Part shown: piece by piece, positions 34,909 to 42,850 of the stretch
Layout of the letters: every line of letters starts with the position of its first letter
How positions within the stretch are numbered: position 1 is the stretch's first letter
Assembly: GCA_024276675.1 (NCBI GenBank)
Contig: JAJRWT010000095.1
Location: 18,251-82,250 of the forward strand
DNA: 64,000 nucleotides
Source: Myxococcota bacterium
GTDB lineage: Bacteria; Myxococcota_A; UBA796; JAFGLY01
Reading direction: 5' to 3'
Program-made: the position numbers and the translations under genes
Notes under the pieces: generated by a model
Seen by the model: the letters and a program-made list of their open reading frames with translations, nothing else
Told to the model about the DNA's origin: nothing
Database searches by the model: none

Positions 34909-36363
34909 ATGGGTTTGTCGGCCAACAATAGCAGAAGCGTCATACTGCTTGCCAGCCTCGCGGGGCTGGCCTCGCCCCTGGGTGGGTGCCAGCAAGCTCC
35001 CCCTGCGGAGGATGCTCTTCCCAACTTCCTGCTCATCGACATCGACACCCTCCGGGCCGACAGGCTGGGAAACACCAGTCACGGCGAGAGCCTGACTCCC
35101 ACCATGGATAGCGTCGCATCCGTGGGCACATCCTTCGCAAACGCGTTCAGCCAATCGGGCTGGACCGCTCCCGCGCTGGCATCTCTCCTTACAGGCCGCT
35201 ACCCCCGGCAGGCCGAACTGGTACAGGACGGCGTGGCCTGGCTGGACACCGACAACCGCGCCCTGCCCACCATCCTGGGCTACTACGGCTACACGACCGC
35301 GGCGTTCTGGGGCAGGACCGTGGCCGGTGACTGGCCCGGCTACGGCGACATGTTCCAGCAGCAGTTCAACTCGATTCCACCGCGTCGCGAGCTGCCATAC
35401 CTGTGGCAGGCGGAACAGTGGTTGCGGAGGGGCCCACCAGAGCCATGGTTCGTGTTTATCCACGATCTGGACCTTCACATACCCCAGCCATCCATCCCCC
35501 CGCAGGCCCTGCACCGCTACGTCGATTTCCACCCGGCATGCCCCGGCGGGAACTACAACCACGTCTACCGCAGCTTGCTGCCCGTACTCCACGCTGCTGG
35601 CGCCAGGGCCCACAGCGTGGGCCACTACGACGGAGCGGTGAACTACTACGACCGCCTGCTGGGGGCCTTTCTGGGCAACCCGGACACCGCCGCTGTTCTG
35701 GACGGCGCCGTGCTGGTGCTCATCGCCGACCACGGGGAAGAACTATTCGAACGTGGCAAGGTGGACCACGGCAGCCTCTACGACACGGTGCTGCGAATCC
35801 CGTTGATCGTGGCGGATCCGCGCCTCGAGCCTGGGGGCGCCCTGTTGCAGGATCCCGTGCAGACCGTGGACATCGCGCCCACCATCCTGGACCTGGCCGG
35901 CCTGCCGCCCGACCTGACCATGGACGGTCTTTCCCTGGCTCCCCTGCTGCGAGGCCAGCAGAAGCAGCTCCCGCGGCGCGACATATACAGCATGACCAAC
36001 ATGACCAACGCCTCTGTACGTTCGGGCGACTACAAGCTGGTGATGCGCGACTACCTGAAGCACCCGGGCCGGTCGCCGGATCACCAGCAGCCCAGCCCCG
36101 AAGACCTGGGCAAGCCCTGGTTCGAGCTGTACGACCTGGCAAGCGACCCGGGCGAACGACACGACATCCTGGAAGAACACCCCAGGCTGGCTTCCAGGCT
36201 TGAAAAGCTGCTGGAAGCATGGGTCCAGCAGCGCTCCGCCGACAGCAGCAGCGTGAACCCGGCGCCCCTGACCGAATCCCAGCGGAGCACCCTCCAGGAG
36301 CGGGGCTACTGGGAGTTGATCCAGCCGCGGGCTCCCCGGAGCAGTCCCGCTTCGACCCCGTGA
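34909..36363 (+). CDS. sulfatase-superfamily (alkaline phosphatase fold) lipoprotein
   Basis: 484 aa from the ATG at 34909, chosen because a lipoprotein signal follows (SVILLASLAGLASPLGGC, Cys27); the in-frame upstream stretch looks non-coding. Metal-site motifs are LLIDIDTLRADRLG and VLIADHGEELFERG. The nucleophile region is SGWTAPALASLLTGRYP: Thr86 stands where classical sulfatases have the Cys/Ser that becomes formylglycine. Thr nucleophiles are typical of phosphotransferases and phosphodiesterases of the same superfamily, so a phospho-substrate is as likely as a sulfate ester. Presumably faces the periplasm. A SUMF1-type gene at 41812 is far away and is a lipoprotein, so it is not evidence of maturation. 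Confidence 0.8.
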   Translation: MGLSANNSRSVILLASLAGLASPLGGCQQAPPAEDALPNFLLIDIDTLRADRLGNTSHGESLTPTMDSVASVGTSFANAFSQSGWTAPALASLLTGRYPRQAELVQDGVAWLDTDNRALPTILGYYGYTTAAFWGRTVAGDWPGYGDMFQQQFNSIPPRRELPYLWQAEQWLRRGPPEPWFVFIHDLDLHIPQPSIPPQALHRYVDFHPACPGGNYNHVYRSLLPVLHAAGARAHSVGHYDGAVNYYDRLLGAFLGNPDTAAVLDGAVLVLIADHGEELFERGKVDHGSLYDTVLRIPLIVADPRLEPGGALLQDPVQTVDIAPTILDLAGLPPDLTMDGLSLAPLLRGQQKQLPRRDIYSMTNMTNASVRSGDYKLVMRDYLKHPGRSPDHQQPSPEDLGKPWFELYDLASDPGERHDILEEHPRLASRLEKLLEAWVQQRSADSSSVNPAPLTESQRSTLQERGYWELIQPRAPRSSPASTP

Positions 36364-36523
36364 ACGCGGCTCGCGGGCCATGATTCGAGTCCGGCGTCCC
36401 GGGCCGGCTTGCTGTGGCAGGGCTCGGCCGAGACGATGAGGATCCAGGGTTCGCCGGCGAAGCTTCTTCGACGATCACAGCTTTGACGAGATATCTGGGA
36501 TCTGCCTGCACGGAGGGGCCGAC

Positions 36524-37060
36524 ATGAAGCTGAACCCACTGAAAAAGCTTTTCGAACCCACGCCGGAGTTCACTTCCACGGGGGAACTCCGCCTGGGAAG
36601 GGTCGTGCTGCGAGGCAGGGCCCTGGCGGGTCCGGAAGTGCTGCATTCTCCCATTCACGGCAAGACCTGCCTGGCCTTCTTCTATCGTGCCACCTACCAG
36701 GTCCCCTCGAGGGGGAGCTGGATCAGGCGGCTGTTCCGCCAGGCGGAGGTCTACAGCCCCATGTTCTACCTGGAACTCGAAGACGGGCGAGTCGTGGTCG
36801 TACCGCGCAAGACCGACCAGATGAGCGCCGAAGACCACCACGAGATCCGCGCCAGGAACCTGCACGGTCTCGAAGCCGCGGAGCAGCTCATCTGCTCCGG
36901 TGACCACGTGCGCATCAACGGCAAGCTTCTGGCCCGGGGGGACGGAATGGTCCTGGAACCTCGGAGCATCGAACTCCTCCCGCCCCTTCCCAAGAAGCGC
37001 CCCAAACGTCGCACCGGGCGCCGTCGTGATCGCCGCAAGGAGCGGGCCGGGCGGGGGTGA
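36524..37060 (+). CDS. GIDE-like domain protein
   Basis: 178 aa, soluble, GGAGG 8 nt upstream. The core LRGRALAGPEVLHSPIHGKT followed by CLAFFYRATYQ has the pattern of the GIDE/MULAN-type domain (gx..lxSPxxgxxCxxYr). This domain was first described in the mitochondrial E3 ligase MUL1 and occurs in bacteria without the RING. Then YLELEDGRVVVVP and a Lys/Arg-rich tail (KKRPKRRTGRRRDRRKE) that may bind nucleic acid or membrane. Function unknown. It follows the sulfatase-type gene by 160 bp; that gap (36364-36523) has no gene. Confidence 0.6.
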   Translation: MKLNPLKKLFEPTPEFTSTGELRLGRVVLRGRALAGPEVLHSPIHGKTCLAFFYRATYQVPSRGSWIRRLFRQAEVYSPMFYLELEDGRVVVVPRKTDQMSAEDHHEIRARNLHGLEAAEQLICSGDHVRINGKLLARGDGMVLEPRSIELLPPLPKKRPKRRTGRRRDRRKERAGRG

Positions 37061-37111
37061 ACCCATCCTGGGGCCGCTCCGGCGACGGGACCGGTCTTGG
37101 GATGGGAGCTA

Positions 37112-38725
37112 TTATGGAGCGTAGACCAACTGCCCGGACCAGTCCTCGTTTTCGTCCAGGCACAGGGTTGCCACGAATCGCTCCCGGTCCCCGACTTCGG
37201 TGCCCCCCAGGTACAGGTAGTCGGTGCCTTCCCAGGCAAGTTTCTGGGCGTAGTAGTAGTCCAGCAGGGCGAAGTCGCGGAAGGCCACCTGGCTGCCGCT
37301 TTCAAGGCAGCCGCCGTCCAGGATCTCAAGCTCCAGGTTGTTGGAGCCGTCGTTGAAGCTGGGGTAGTACCACCAGGTCCAGCTCGTGTTCCAGAAGTGG
37401 TTGAGCCAGTCGTTGGGCTCGATACGGATGAGTCCCGACTGGATGCAGTCGGGGTCGGAGAGATCGTTGTTGACGTCCACCAGGTTGAACTCGGTGTGGT
37501 CGCCGATGCTGTCGGCTTCCACCTGCAACCAGCCCTCGGCGTCGTCGGGGTCGGCCATGATGTACTTTCCGCTGCTGGCCGACTGGAACGACACCCGGTC
37601 GTAGTGGCGCAGGCGCGTACTGCTGGTGGGGGTGCTTTCGTCGGCGTAGATGAAGCCCATCACAGGGTAGTGGTCGGAGAATTCGTCGGTGTAGTAGCCG
37701 CTGTCCGACCATAGTACGTCGGAGCGGATATCCCATGCCAGGTTGTGCCACACCGCCGGAACGCGGTGGTTACGTTCCACCAGGATGTAGTCCAGGTACT
37801 CGGATGGGTACCCGGAAAAATCGTAGGCGGCGATTTCGTTGGTCTGGGGATCCCAGGTGCCCTCATGCCCGGCGTAGCGCGGCTCCTCCACCTGCATCAG
37901 CTCCAGCATGGAGTCGTATTCCTCGGGATCCACCGCGCCGTAGCGGTCCACGTTCAGGTCGCCGCCGATGATCACCATCTCGTCCACCGGGATCTCCTGG
38001 TCAGCGATGAAATCCGAGATCATCTGGAACTGCTGCGCCCTGGACCCGACTCCCCCATCGTCACAGCCGGTGGCCTCGGACTGGGTGTGCGTGCCGATGA
38101 CGTGGTAGCTTGTGCCGTCCTTGTCGATGACGGCGTAGGCCAGGCCCTTGTTTGCGAAGAGATCCGTGCCGCATGCCGCCGAGCCGTACAGGTACTGCGC
38201 CTTGAAGACGATGGGCCAACGGCTCATGATCATGGCGCCGCCACTGGTGAAGGCTCCGCTGTTGGGCATGCCCGTGGACTCATCCCAGCCTTCGTCGTCG
38301 CCGCCCACGATGGGCGTGCGGTAGGGATATTCGGCTTCAAGGCCGTCCAGGAGCACGGTCCAACCGTCGTCGTTGAAGAGTTCCTGGAAGATGAGCACGT
38401 CGAAGCCATCCAGGTAGCCGCTGTCCACCACGAGCTGGGCCCGCAGGTCGTGGGCCCAGTCGGAGACGAGCCAGGGGAGCATCATCATGTTGTAGCTCAA
38501 GACCTTGAAGCTCTCCACCTGGCCGGGAACGGCGGTGTCGGTCCCACTGTCGGGCATGGCGGTGTCGGCTGTTTCGAGCAGCGGTTGGGAATCACGGGGA
38601 AGGGTGCCGGTGTCTGTCGCGGTGTCGCCGGAGTGGGGAGGGGTAGCGGTGTCCTTGCTGCCCCCGTCGCCGCAGCCCCAGGTGGAGAGGAGAGCCAAGA
38701 CAAGTGGAAGAGTGTGTTGGAACAT
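37112..38725 (-). CDS. sphingomyelinase C-like phosphodiesterase lipoprotein
   Basis: 537 aa from the ATG at 38725, with a GAGG ribosome site. The signal MFQHTLPLVLALLSTWGC ends in a lipobox. A Thr/Asp-rich linker (residues about 20-65) leads to a DNase I-fold catalytic domain with the signatures of bacterial neutral sphingomyelinases: KVLSYNMMMLP, DVLIFQELFND (catalytic Glu), GGAMIMSRWPIV, YHVIGTHTQSEATGC, VIIGGDLNVDRYG, LDYILVERNHR, DEFSDHYPVMGF (catalytic His). Expected reaction: sphingomyelin to ceramide + phosphocholine, Mg2+-dependent. Residues about 390-537 add a beta-trefoil-like domain (YDRVSFQSASSGKYIMAD). Anchored rather than freely secreted. Similar genes occur in predatory delta-proteobacteria (general knowledge). 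Confidence 0.85.
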   Translation of the reverse strand: MFQHTLPLVLALLSTWGCGDGGSKDTATPPHSGDTATDTGTLPRDSQPLLETADTAMPDSGTDTAVPGQVESFKVLSYNMMMLPWLVSDWAHDLRAQLVVDSGYLDGFDVLIFQELFNDDGWTVLLDGLEAEYPYRTPIVGGDDEGWDESTGMPNSGAFTSGGAMIMSRWPIVFKAQYLYGSAACGTDLFANKGLAYAVIDKDGTSYHVIGTHTQSEATGCDDGGVGSRAQQFQMISDFIADQEIPVDEMVIIGGDLNVDRYGAVDPEEYDSMLELMQVEEPRYAGHEGTWDPQTNEIAAYDFSGYPSEYLDYILVERNHRVPAVWHNLAWDIRSDVLWSDSGYYTDEFSDHYPVMGFIYADESTPTSSTRLRHYDRVSFQSASSGKYIMADPDDAEGWLQVEADSIGDHTEFNLVDVNNDLSDPDCIQSGLIRIEPNDWLNHFWNTSWTWWYYPSFNDGSNNLELEILDGGCLESGSQVAFRDFALLDYYYAQKLAWEGTDYLYLGGTEVGDRERFVATLCLDENEDWSGQLVYAP

Positions 38726-38792
38726 GGAAACCTCGCCTGTGCCTTCCGACCGTCCGGCTTGGAGTATGCCTCGCCGTGCCGGCGTTTTCAAG

Positions 38793-38830
38793 TTCCCGTC
38801 CTGGAAAGGCGGACCGAGCCTGCGCCGCCT
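38793..38830 (+). repeat. solo terminus of family B repeat (B5)
   Basis: GTTCCCGTCCTGGAAAGGCGG continuing into GACCGAGC matches one end of the 162-bp family B element. The remaining about 125 bp and the other terminus are absent. Confidence 0.5.
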
Positions 38831-38886
38831 CCACGACTCCGGCTTGGGGGACCAGGTGTTGCGCGCCTGGGATGACATGTGGGCCC

Positions 38887-39133
38887 GATTCCGGAACAGT
38901 GTTCGACCTATGTCCCCGATTCCGGAACAGTGTTCGACCTATGCCCCCGATTCCGGAACACCAACGAGCACCGCGGTCCCAGGTCGGCGCACGAAAAGGC
39001 GCTTTGTACCGTCGGGGCGCCGGTGGAGAGCTGGGGCAGGTGTACCACTTTCGGGGGCATAGGTAGCCAAGTGTACCACTTTCGGGGGCATAGGTAGCCA
39101 AGTGTACCACTTTCGGGGGCATAGGTCGCGAAG
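38887..39133. repeat. inverted triplets of 31-bp repeats, remnant IS ends (IS21-like arrangement)
   Basis: Three left units begin GATTCCGGAACA at 38887, 38918 and 38949 (31-bp period; each preceded by ACCTATGyCCCC). Three right units TGTACCACTTTCGGGGGCAT start at 39041, 39072 and 39103, also every 31 bp. The reverse complement of the right unit shares ACCTATGCCCCCGA and further bases with the left unit, so the two clusters are inverted copies. Multiple terminal repeats of this kind are typical of IS21-family ends. Only about 80 bp separate them, so any transposase genes are gone. Confidence 0.6.
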
Positions 39134-39292
39134 CTGTCCGCTAGAGGGTGCTGGCTGCTCTGGCTACTGGTAGCTGGCTGTATCCGACGACGCGTTTCGA
39201 GCTTAGCCACGGCTGCCGTCGGCATGATCAGAACAGCCCCAGCCGCTGTAGCGTGCTCCGACTCCCGCCACCAACGCTACCCGGGCACAGGC

Positions 39293-39466
39293 CGGAAGTA
39301 ACTCCCGGGAGAACTCAGGTCTCAGCCCAGTTGCTTCCGCCCCAAGGCTCCAAAACGGAAACAACTCCAGGGAGAACCCCTGGTCTGACCCGAGTTGCTT
39401 CCGTTTTTCGGGCACAGGGCGGAAGTAACTCCGGGGAGAACTCAGGTCTCAGGCGAGTTGCTTCCG
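39293..39466. repeat. array of three palindromic units (47-50 nt hairpins)
   Basis: Hairpins at 39293-39339, 39355-39404 and 39420-39466. Each has an outer stem CGGAAGTAACT / AGTTGCTTCCG (11 bp with one wobble or mismatch) and a conserved inner part GGGAGAAC...GGTCT. Units repeat every 62-65 bp, and the first and third are preceded by GGGCACAGG. The middle one ends in TTTTT and could terminate transcription on the plus strand. This stretch (39134-39598) has no gene. Confidence 0.7.
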
Positions 39467-39598
39467 CCCGGCACCGGTAGGCGTATCAGGGCGAGCATGT
39501 ACCCACGGGCCGGCTGGAAGCCGGCCCCCCGCTCGCCGGCGTTCCCCGCGCCTCTCCGGGGGCTTTCAGGAGATCGGTGATGCCAGCGCCAGCTCGCT

Positions 39599-39751
39599 TC
39601 AGTAGAGCCTGCCGTCGTTGGACGGCGCCTCTGGTGCTTCCGCAGCGGGTTCCCCGGGAGTTGCTGGCTCCGGTGAACTGGAACAGGCCGTGGCGATGAC
39701 GGCAAGGAATACGATTAACGGGATTCGTGCAACTATGTTGGTCAAGCTCAA
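39599..39751 (-). CDS. very small lipoprotein, TTG start
   Basis: 50 codons. The TTG at 39751 (or the TTG at 39745, which is better spaced from AGGAG) begins LSLTNIVARIPLIVFLAVIA followed by the lipobox ATAC. The mature part is only about 28 residues, SSSPEPATPGEPAAEAPEAP ending in GRLY. It is reminiscent in size and style of short outer-membrane lipoproteins such as LptM, but lacks the GPLY motif. Not recognised further. It lies next to a truncated gpsA-like start. Confidence 0.45.
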   Translation of the reverse strand: MSLTNIVARIPLIVFLAVIATACSSSPEPATPGEPAAEAPEAPSNDGRLY

Positions 39752-39830
39752 GGCTCCTGTTCCGTGGATTCACGAACAGGAAAACAGATCCAGTGCCAGA
39801 TCTACGGTCCGACCGTCCAGGGCCACATCG

Positions 39831-39908
39831 ATCATAGCCAGCATCCACGAGTGGAACGCTCAAGGCACTCCCCATCATGCCTGCACCGAGAATCACAATC
39901 GTGGCCAT
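39831..39908 (-). pseudogene. truncated NAD(P)-binding protein start (gpsA-like)
   Basis: The ATG at 39908 begins MATIVILGAGMMGSALSVPL then VDAGYD, the N-terminal GxGxxG dinucleotide-binding motif typical of glycerol-3-phosphate dehydrogenase-type proteins. After 26 residues the similarity stops abruptly and no enzyme body follows. Probably a deletion remnant. The frame stays open to 39486 but codes for unrelated composition. Confidence 0.5.
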
Positions 39909-40007
39909 CTCTTTTCCAGTTGCGCTGTATTTTCATTTTGGATGGGCGACGGATACCCTGGATACCCGACCAACCGGAGCGGCGTCTGGGCTGGGATCAG
40001 CAGCCGC

Positions 40008-40736
40008 TCAAGTTTCCGGCAGTATCACATAGCAGACAACACAGCACAGATGGCAGGCGGTGCCAACGAGCACGAACATGTGCCATATCGCGTGGTTGAG
40101 CGGTAGCCGTCGCCAGGCATAGAAGAGAGCTCCTATGGAGTAGGAAGCTCCCCCGGCCACCAACAGGAGCACACCGCCGGTCTCCAGTGAGGCCAGCAGG
40201 GGCTCGATGACCAACACGACCATCCACCCCAGCCCAAGATAGAAGACCAGCGAAATACGCTTGAACCTGGCCGGAGCCAGCAGATCGAAAATCGTGCCCA
40301 GGGCTGCGAGACCCCAAACCGTCACGAACATGATCCAACCACGTGTCCCCTGCAGCACGGAGAGCGTGAAGGGAGTGTAGGTGCCAGCGATCAAAAAGTA
40401 GATGGCGGCGTGGTCAAGGTGCTGGAAAACTGCCTTGGCACGTGCAGAAGTCAGTGAGTGGTACGTCGTGGAGGCCGAGTAGAGAAGCACCATGGATGCG
40501 CCGAAAACGATGCAGCTCGCCATCAGGGCGGCGTCTCCGCGTTCAGAGGCCAGGACGATCATCAACACCAGGCCGGTGATGCCCAGAACGATACCGACAC
40601 CGTGCGTGACTGCGTTTGCGATCTCTTCGCGGGTGGAGTAGCGAGCGGCATGCAGCGTGTTTCCCGTCATCGATGGACCCCTGTCTGGGTTCTTGAGTCC
40701 CCACGGATGTTGCGAAGCAGGCTCAGTCATCGACAC
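40008..40736 (-). CDS. hemolysin III / PAQR-like (YqfA family) membrane protein
   Basis: 242 aa with seven hydrophobic segments. Family motifs are REEIANAVTHGVGIVLGITG at the start, STTYHSL (metal-binding Ser/His), LDHAAIYFLIAGTYTPF, LYLGLGW-like FYLGLGWMVVLV, and the C-terminal LNHAIWHMFVLVGTACH with two His. These residues bind zinc in the adiponectin receptor/hemolysin III superfamily. The bacterial role is uncertain (membrane lipid homeostasis or hydrolase activity); hemolysis is historical. The start could also be the internal ATG of MTGNTLHAARYST. Single gene. Confidence 0.88.
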   Translation of the reverse strand: MSMTEPASQHPWGLKNPDRGPSMTGNTLHAARYSTREEIANAVTHGVGIVLGITGLVLMIVLASERGDAALMASCIVFGASMVLLYSASTTYHSLTSARAKAVFQHLDHAAIYFLIAGTYTPFTLSVLQGTRGWIMFVTVWGLAALGTIFDLLAPARFKRISLVFYLGLGWMVVLVIEPLLASLETGGVLLLVAGGASYSIGALFYAWRRLPLNHAIWHMFVLVGTACHLCCVVCYVILPET

Positions 40737-40797
40737 CTACTCTATGCCGACGCGCTGTCCACGCGAGCGGTTTCGTCGCGCATCCTGACCTGGAAGG

Positions 40798-40959
40798 TTC
40801 CCGTCCTGAAAAGGCTCCCATCGCCGGAGCGGCCCATTCCTTCGCCAGGCACGTCCGCGCAACCACTTGAAATAGCGCTGCTATTCCGGCGGGTTACGCG
40901 GACGCACCTGGCTTGAAAGCGACTCGCTCCTGCTCGGTCCGCTTTTTCAGGACGGGAAC
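40798..40959 (+). repeat. family B MITE-like element, copy B2 (162 bp)
   Basis: Termini TTCCCGTCCTGAAAAGGC and GCTTTTTCAGGACGGGAAC are inverted. A central palindrome GAAATAGCGCTGCTATTC is present. It is flanked by 7-bp direct repeats TGGAAGG (40791-40797) and TAGAAGG (40960-40966), one mismatch. Same length and orientation as B1. Confidence 0.85.
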
Positions 40960-41062
40960 TAGAAGGTCTACTCGCCCCATCAGTCCTGGACGAGGCGTTG
41001 GTCGTGGTGGCACCAGGTGAGCGCGGACAAGCTGCTTGGTGATGCTACCCTTCTGCTCCTCT

Positions 41063-41146
41063 GCGCGGCCAGGAGGGGAGGCTGCGCGGCCAGGAGGGGA
41101 GGCTGCGCGGCCAGGAGGGGAGGCTGCGCGGCCAGGAGGGGAGGCT
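41063..41146. repeat. 21-bp minisatellite, four units
   Basis: Four tandem copies of GCGCGGCCAGGAGGGGAGGC plus T. The minus-strand frame reads as SPPGRAA repeated, but no credible gene surrounds it. Between 40967 and 41236 nothing else is visible. Confidence 0.8.
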
Positions 41147-41236
41147 TCCATCTTCTACTGGCGCCGCGGGCGTGGTTGCGGGGGCAAGCCTGGGCGGTCG
41201 TGCTGGCCAGCCCCATGAGCCGTTCATGAGGCCGAG

Positions 41237-41701
41237 TCAGCGCGCGACGACCTCGTCGATGACCACGTCGACGCCCTCGACAACTCCGCAGTAGCCTCCG
41301 AACAGGAGCCCGCAGGACAGCACCTCGAACGGCGTGGTGCCGTAGGCGTCCCCCGTGACCGGCGCCAGGGGATCCGGCAGCTCCTGGCCGGTTGTGAGCC
41401 AGGCGACGAGCCGCCAGTCGGAGTACTGGCTGGTCCCCAGGCCGCCGGTGGGGCCGTAGTCGTAGGGGAACGCAATCTCGGCTAGATCTTCGCTCAACCA
41501 GGTCCACATGGTCGTCGAGGGGATCTCCGCCAACTCGGACAGGTCCAGCTCGCCCGAGGGGTTTTCGTAGATCAACATCACGAGCTGCTCGTAGGACGCG
41601 GGATCGACGTTGGCCGCCAGGTCCACGGTGCCTGCGGCGCCGGGCGCGACCGGGTCACAGCCCGCCAGCAGCGATACCGCGATGGCTACAGTCCAGCGCA
41701 T
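41237..41701 (-). CDS. small lipoprotein of unknown function
   Basis: 154 aa from the ATG at 41701, with GAGGAGG upstream (very strong ribosome site). The signal MRWTVAIAVSLLAGC ends in LAGC. Mature part: VDLAANVDPASYEQLVMLIY, EDLAEIAFPYDYG, then YSDWRLVAWLTT, ending EGVDVVIDEVVAR. It has a beta-sandwich-like feel and two Cys (ScGllfggyCG) that could bridge. Probably envelope-associated. It lies 110 bp downstream of the SUMF1-type lipoprotein gene on the same strand, so the two may be co-transcribed. Confidence 0.75.
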   Translation of the reverse strand: MRWTVAIAVSLLAGCDPVAPGAAGTVDLAANVDPASYEQLVMLIYENPSGELDLSELAEIPSTTMWTWLSEDLAEIAFPYDYGPTGGLGTSQYSDWRLVAWLTTGQELPDPLAPVTGDAYGTTPFEVLSCGLLFGGYCGVVEGVDVVIDEVVAR

Positions 41702-41811
41702 GCGCCTCCTCTGCCCGGAGAAGATAGCCCGCGGAACGCTGGAGGACAAGCTGTCGAGTTCCCACCCGGTATGGGCGGATCGAGCCAGGTACGTCCGCAC
41801 GGGCCGCCGGT

Positions 41812-42720
41812 TCAGCGAGCGCAGCGGAAACCCAGGCCGGGGTAGTAGAAGCTGCCCGGGTGGTGGACCCGGTTGGTGTTGCGATAGGCTGCCTTGCTGC
41901 CCACGCCCCCACCGCGCATGATGCGGTGGCCGGCTACGCGCTCCAGGTTGGCGCTGCCGTCGGTGGGAGCGCCGTCGTAGGTGGGATGGTACCAGTCCCA
42001 CACCCACTCGTGGACATTCCCGGCCATGTCGCAAAGGCCCTGCTGGGTGTTGCCGGCGGGTTTGCTGCACACATCCAGGGTGGGATCCCCTCCGCAGTAG
42101 TAGTGGCCGGGATCGTTCACTACCGCCAGCTCACAGGATGGCTCCTGCTCGCCCCATGGATAGCTGCGATCCTTGCCAAGGCTCGTGGCTGCGTACTCCC
42201 ACTGGGACTCGGAGGGCAGGTGGGCGCCGATCCACTGGCAAAAGGAGTCGGCCATGGCCCAGTCCACGCAGTTCATGGGACGTTCGTCGTGCTGGGGGCG
42301 CCCGTAGTTGCAGAGCCTGCCCTTGTTGGCGGGGTCGGGATGGGGGGAGCATGCTCCGGCCAGCACGCACTGGCGGTACTGGGCGACGGTGACCTCGGAA
42401 CGTAACATCTGGAAGGATTCCAGGTTTACCACGTGCCTGGGATACTCGTGTTCCCGCTCTTCGTTCCATTCCAGGGCGCTGCCCATCTGGAAGCTGCCCC
42501 CGGGGATGTCCACCCAGTAGAGCCGGGTGCCCACGCACTGAACGGAGCATGAGGGACATGTTGCCGCCGGCCCGACTTCGGAGTCTCCGCAGGAAGCGGC
42601 CAGTGGCTGGGGAGGAGTGGCGTCGTCCCGGTGGCTGGGCCGGCTGCAAGCGGGGAGGAGCCAGGACAGCAAGGCCCCCGCCAAGAGGGAAAGCAGGGGT
42701 GATGGGAGAGAAACGGGCAT
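41812..42720 (-). CDS. SUMF1/FGE-type lipoprotein
   Basis: 302 aa from the ATG at 42720, where a signal peptide with lipobox begins (MPVSLPSPLLSLLAGALLSW, then LLPAC). It shows the SUMF1 (formylglycine-generating enzyme-like, C-type lectin fold) pattern: YWVDIPGGSFQMGS, HVVNLESFQMLRSEVTVAQY, PMNCVDWAMADSFCQWIGAH, LPSESQWEYAA, YPWGEQEPSCE, LCDMAGNVHEWVWDWY, HRIMRGGG, YPGLGFRCAR. Most such secreted copies are not sulfatase activators but substrate-binding or ergothioneine-like relatives. The paired active-site Cys of true FGE is not evident. Cys-rich, probably disulfide-bonded and periplasmic/outer-membrane. Confidence 0.85.
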   Translation of the reverse strand: MPVSLPSPLLSLLAGALLSWLLPACSRPSHRDDATPPQPLAASCGDSEVGPAATCPSCSVQCVGTRLYWVDIPGGSFQMGSALEWNEEREHEYPRHVVNLESFQMLRSEVTVAQYRQCVLAGACSPHPDPANKGRLCNYGRPQHDERPMNCVDWAMADSFCQWIGAHLPSESQWEYAATSLGKDRSYPWGEQEPSCELAVVNDPGHYYCGGDPTLDVCSKPAGNTQQGLCDMAGNVHEWVWDWYHPTYDGAPTDGSANLERVAGHRIMRGGGVGSKAAYRNTNRVHHPGSFYYPGLGFRCAR

Positions 42721-42850
42721 TGTCCGAAACAGATGACCTACCTGGAAAAGGATCCCCGGGGAAGCGGGGATGTGCGGAAGGAAGCGGTCACGAGTTGCCC
42801 CGAGAGCTGGAGCAGAAAACGATTGGCAGGGAAACATACCGGCGGAAGGG

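Noticed and set aside
36375..36405. GATTCGAGTCC resembling a tRNA T-arm
   Set aside because: The flanking bases do not give a cloverleaf. No tRNA gene is visible anywhere in the window.
37061..37111. CCCATCC...GGGATGGG as terminator between convergent genes
   Set aside because: Seven-base stem with a very long loop and no T-tract. Too weak to annotate.
39293..39466. CRISPR-like array
   Set aside because: Only three palindromic units with short, similar spacers and no cas genes. The units are hairpin repeats, not repeat-spacer structures.
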